A DNA stretch of 64,000 nt from contig NZ_LDCP01000002.1 in the NCBI RefSeq assembly GCF_001021555.1, positions 620,001 through 684,000 of the forward strand, in the 5' to 3' direction. The first letter of the stretch is position 1. Every line of letters starts with the position of its first letter. The stretch is from Aurantiacibacter marinus. Lineage in GTDB: Bacteria; Pseudomonadota; Alphaproteobacteria; Sphingomonadales; Sphingomonadaceae. The notes under the pieces were generated by a model that saw nothing but the letters and a program-made list of their open reading frames with translations, ran no database searches and had not been told where the DNA came from. The position numbers and the translations under genes are program-made. Shown one piece after another: positions 62,616 to 64,000 of this stretch.

Positions 62616-63350
62616 ATGACAATGGGCCAATTGACACGCCGCGCCGTTGTGCGCGTTTCTCCGCAAGACGAGAGCGAAAATGCCGCAGCATTTCTGCAGG
62701 GATTGCTTACCAACGATGTAGCAGGGCAATTGCCTGTCTACACCGCACTGCTGACCGCACAGGGCAAGACCATGTTCGACATGATCGTGTGGGGTGAGGG
62801 ACCGGACTTGCTGCTCGATTGCGAAGCCAAGGTCGCGGAAGATCTGGCTAGACGCCTGACGCTATACCGCCTTCGGCGGAAAATCGATATCCGCATAGAC
62901 CCTTCGCTCAGGGTATTCTGGAGCTTGGACGCAGAAGATGGTTTCGCGCCCGATCCGCGCCTTCCCGAACTGGGCTTTCGGCGCATCGATAGCCAGGCGG
63001 TGAACAGCAAAAGCGCTGATGATCAGTACCTTGCACACCGCCTTTTGCATGGCATTGCAGAAGGCATTGCCGATCTCGGTGATGTCCTCTGGCTCGAAAC
63101 AAACGCGGTCGAACTGAACGGCGTCAGCTTCACCAAAGGATGCTACATCGGGCAGGAAAACACTGCGCGGATGAACTGGCGTCAGAAAATCAATCGCCGC
63201 CTTGTGGTGGTGCCGCTGGAGCAATCGCAGGAAAAGCGCCGCAAGGCGGAATATCCCGCATCCGGACTGGCGATCGATCATCTGCGCGTGGAGGATATTC
63301 CGGCAGAACTGGTGCCACGCTGGATGCACCTCGAAGCCAAGGTAGATTAG
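62616..63350 (+). CDS. ygfZ: YgfZ/GcvT-fold Fe-S assembly protein
   Basis: A 244-residue folate-binding protein helping assembly or repair of certain [4Fe-4S] enzymes such as MiaB in E. coli. The signature KGCYIGQE (174-181, C176) is intact, and the GcvT-like N-terminus has [13 protein letters not shown] 62616 or the ATG two codons later may start it. Its TAG stop overlaps the TAA stop of the convergent TetR gene. Confidence 0.92.
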   Translation: MTMGQLTRRAVVRVSPQDESENAAAFLQGLLTNDVAGQLPVYTALLTAQGKTMFDMIVWGEGPDLLLDCEAKVAEDLARRLTLYRLRRKIDIRIDPSLRVFWSLDAEDGFAPDPRLPELGFRRIDSQAVNSKSADDQYLAHRLLHGIAEGIADLGDVLWLETNAVELNGVSFTKGCYIGQENTARMNWRQKINRRLVVVPLEQSQEKRRKAEYPASGLAIDHLRVEDIPAELVPRWMHLEAKVD

Positions 63351-63946
63351 GCAGGAAGTTCGTTGTCCTTCTGGAAGGCAGCAATCAGCATTTCCTCTGC
63401 CCGGTCCCGTGCAACGGCGCGTTTGACCGAAAGCGATTCGGCCAGCTGTTCGCCCAGCAAGGCGTCGCCCAAAGCTAACAGGGCAAGCGTGAAGGTCGTT
63501 TCGTGCATCGCAAAGCTACCTTCGTTTGCAACCTCGTCGGGGTTCAGATTGTCGACCATATTATGAATAGTTTCGATAATCGGGTCGAGCGCATCTTCAT
63601 TTCCCGACGCCAGCATCCAGCTTGCCAACGCGCCGCCACCTTCCTTGCCGAAAGCATCAAAGGTCAAATCCACCACTTCTCGGGGTGAGCCGATACCGGC
63701 CCGCGTGGCCAACACCGCCTCCCCGATCGTTTCGCAGACCGTGCCTGCCAGATGCGCTGCCAACTGTTTTTGCAAGCCTGCGGCGCTGCCGAAATGGTGC
63801 AGTAAATTGGCATGCGTACGCCCGATTCGCGCGGCAACGGCTTTAAGTGTAACTGCCTGCGGCCCTGCCTCGATCAACAAGGCACGCGCAGCTTCGAGTG
63901 CCGCTGCACGGCTTTCTTCGGGGCTCAAACGCTTTCTCACTGACAT
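63347..63946 (-). CDS. TetR-family transcriptional regulator
   Basis: A 199-residue repressor with N-terminal HTH (AVTLKAVAARIGRTHANLLHHFGSAAGL) and a helical ligand domain. ATG 63946 gives the usual N-terminus; the longer frame to 63988 would be translated through two direct repeats and is unlikely. AGGA lies 11 bases upstream of this ATG. Ligand unknown. The probable target is a divergent gene beyond the window edge. Confidence 0.88.
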   Translation of the reverse strand: MSVRKRLSPEESRAAALEAARALLIEAGPQAVTLKAVAARIGRTHANLLHHFGSAAGLQKQLAAHLAGTVCETIGEAVLATRAGIGSPREVVDLTFDAFGKEGGGALASWMLASGNEDALDPIIETIHNMVDNLNPDEVANEGSFAMHETTFTLALLALGDALLGEQLAESLSVKRAVARDRAEEMLIAAFQKDNELPA

Positions 63947-63978
63947 TGATGTAAGTTTCCTATTGACATTGATGTAAG
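63941..63978. promoter_or_regulatory. Two direct repeats, probable TetR operator pair
   Basis: TGACATTGATGTAAG occurs twice, at 63941-63955 and 63964-63978, 23 bases apart start to start. Each copy is itself a near-palindrome; read on the minus strand it is TTACAT-CA-ATGTCA. The first copy contains the TetR start codon (63946-63944). Spacing of about two helical turns suits two cooperating dimers and autorepression. Confidence 0.7.
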
Positions 63979-64000
63979 CTCTGCGCATTTTTGAGACCGA

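Noticed and set aside
1-64000. CRISPR array, prophage, insertion sequence or integrative element
   Set aside because: No regularly spaced repeats, transposase, integrase, phage structural gene or tRNA-flanking duplication was seen; tRNA-Gln has no integrase beside it.

Overview
This window reads as chromosomal core DNA of an alphaproteobacterium of the order Sphingomonadales, most likely the Erythrobacteraceae (Erythrobacter or Altererythrobacter type). This is an inference from gene content and order, not from a database search. Supporting signs are GC-rich coding DNA, a MucR/Ros-type regulator, plant-type (GCS2) glutamate-cysteine ligase, class II DAHP synthase, DUF4403 and DUF1489 proteins, and the nfu - nitroreductase - tsaB - rimI - fur - plsC - miaB - phoH - ybeY - corC gene order typical of these bacteria. 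I see no prophage, transposase, CRISPR array, conjugation gene or rRNA.

Layout. 1-6.4 kb: the 3' part of ilvE, an AraC regulator, a serine hydrolase, a DUF389 membrane protein, a GST and trhO on the minus strand, and an AT-richer orphan membrane protein. 6.4-11.8 kb: a metallopeptidase-like lipoprotein, topoisomerase IB, an AmpG-like MFS transporter, yghU and tRNA-Gln(TTG). 11.8-22.8 kb: a minus-strand run with a DUF4403 lipoprotein, a membrane retropepsin, the ergothioneine pair egtB-egtD, a MASE1-GGDEF diguanylate cyclase, class II DAHP synthase and a large M16 peptidase. 22.9-32.9 kb: the plus-strand housekeeping block (nfu to corC), interrupted by mucR and by an antisense lipoprotein, then a LysR regulator.

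33-43.4 kb: a lipase-like lipoprotein coupled to a cyclophilin, mgtE, small conserved proteins, a decayed DsbA-family fragment, nudC, a Tat-exported serine hydrolase, mutY, a DciA-like protein and two DsbA-family thiol oxidoreductases. 43.4-50.6 kb: smc, a lipoprotein, soxR with a clear SoxR box, a VOC-family protein, gshA and rsmE. 50.6-58.7 kb: ubiA, an ICMT-like membrane methyltransferase, bamB with its YfgM-like partner, a glycosyltransferase, an alpha/beta hydrolase and selO. 58.7-64 kb: astD, rarD, pyrC, ygfZ and a TetR regulator with two operator-like direct repeats.

Thiol and redox functions recur: glutathione synthesis, two GST-fold proteins, ergothioneine synthesis, SoxR, two DsbA-like proteins, Nfu and YgfZ Fe-S proteins, and SelO. 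They are spread over separate transcription units. I did not find a convincing wholly new multi-gene system. The best candidates for follow-up are regulatory: the inverted-repeat-rich leader of mucR, the SoxR-box promoter facing a VOC gene, and the TetR repeat pair that covers its own start codon. Also of note are the low-GC orphan at 5.8 kb and five convergent gene pairs whose stop codons overlap in the same four-base way.
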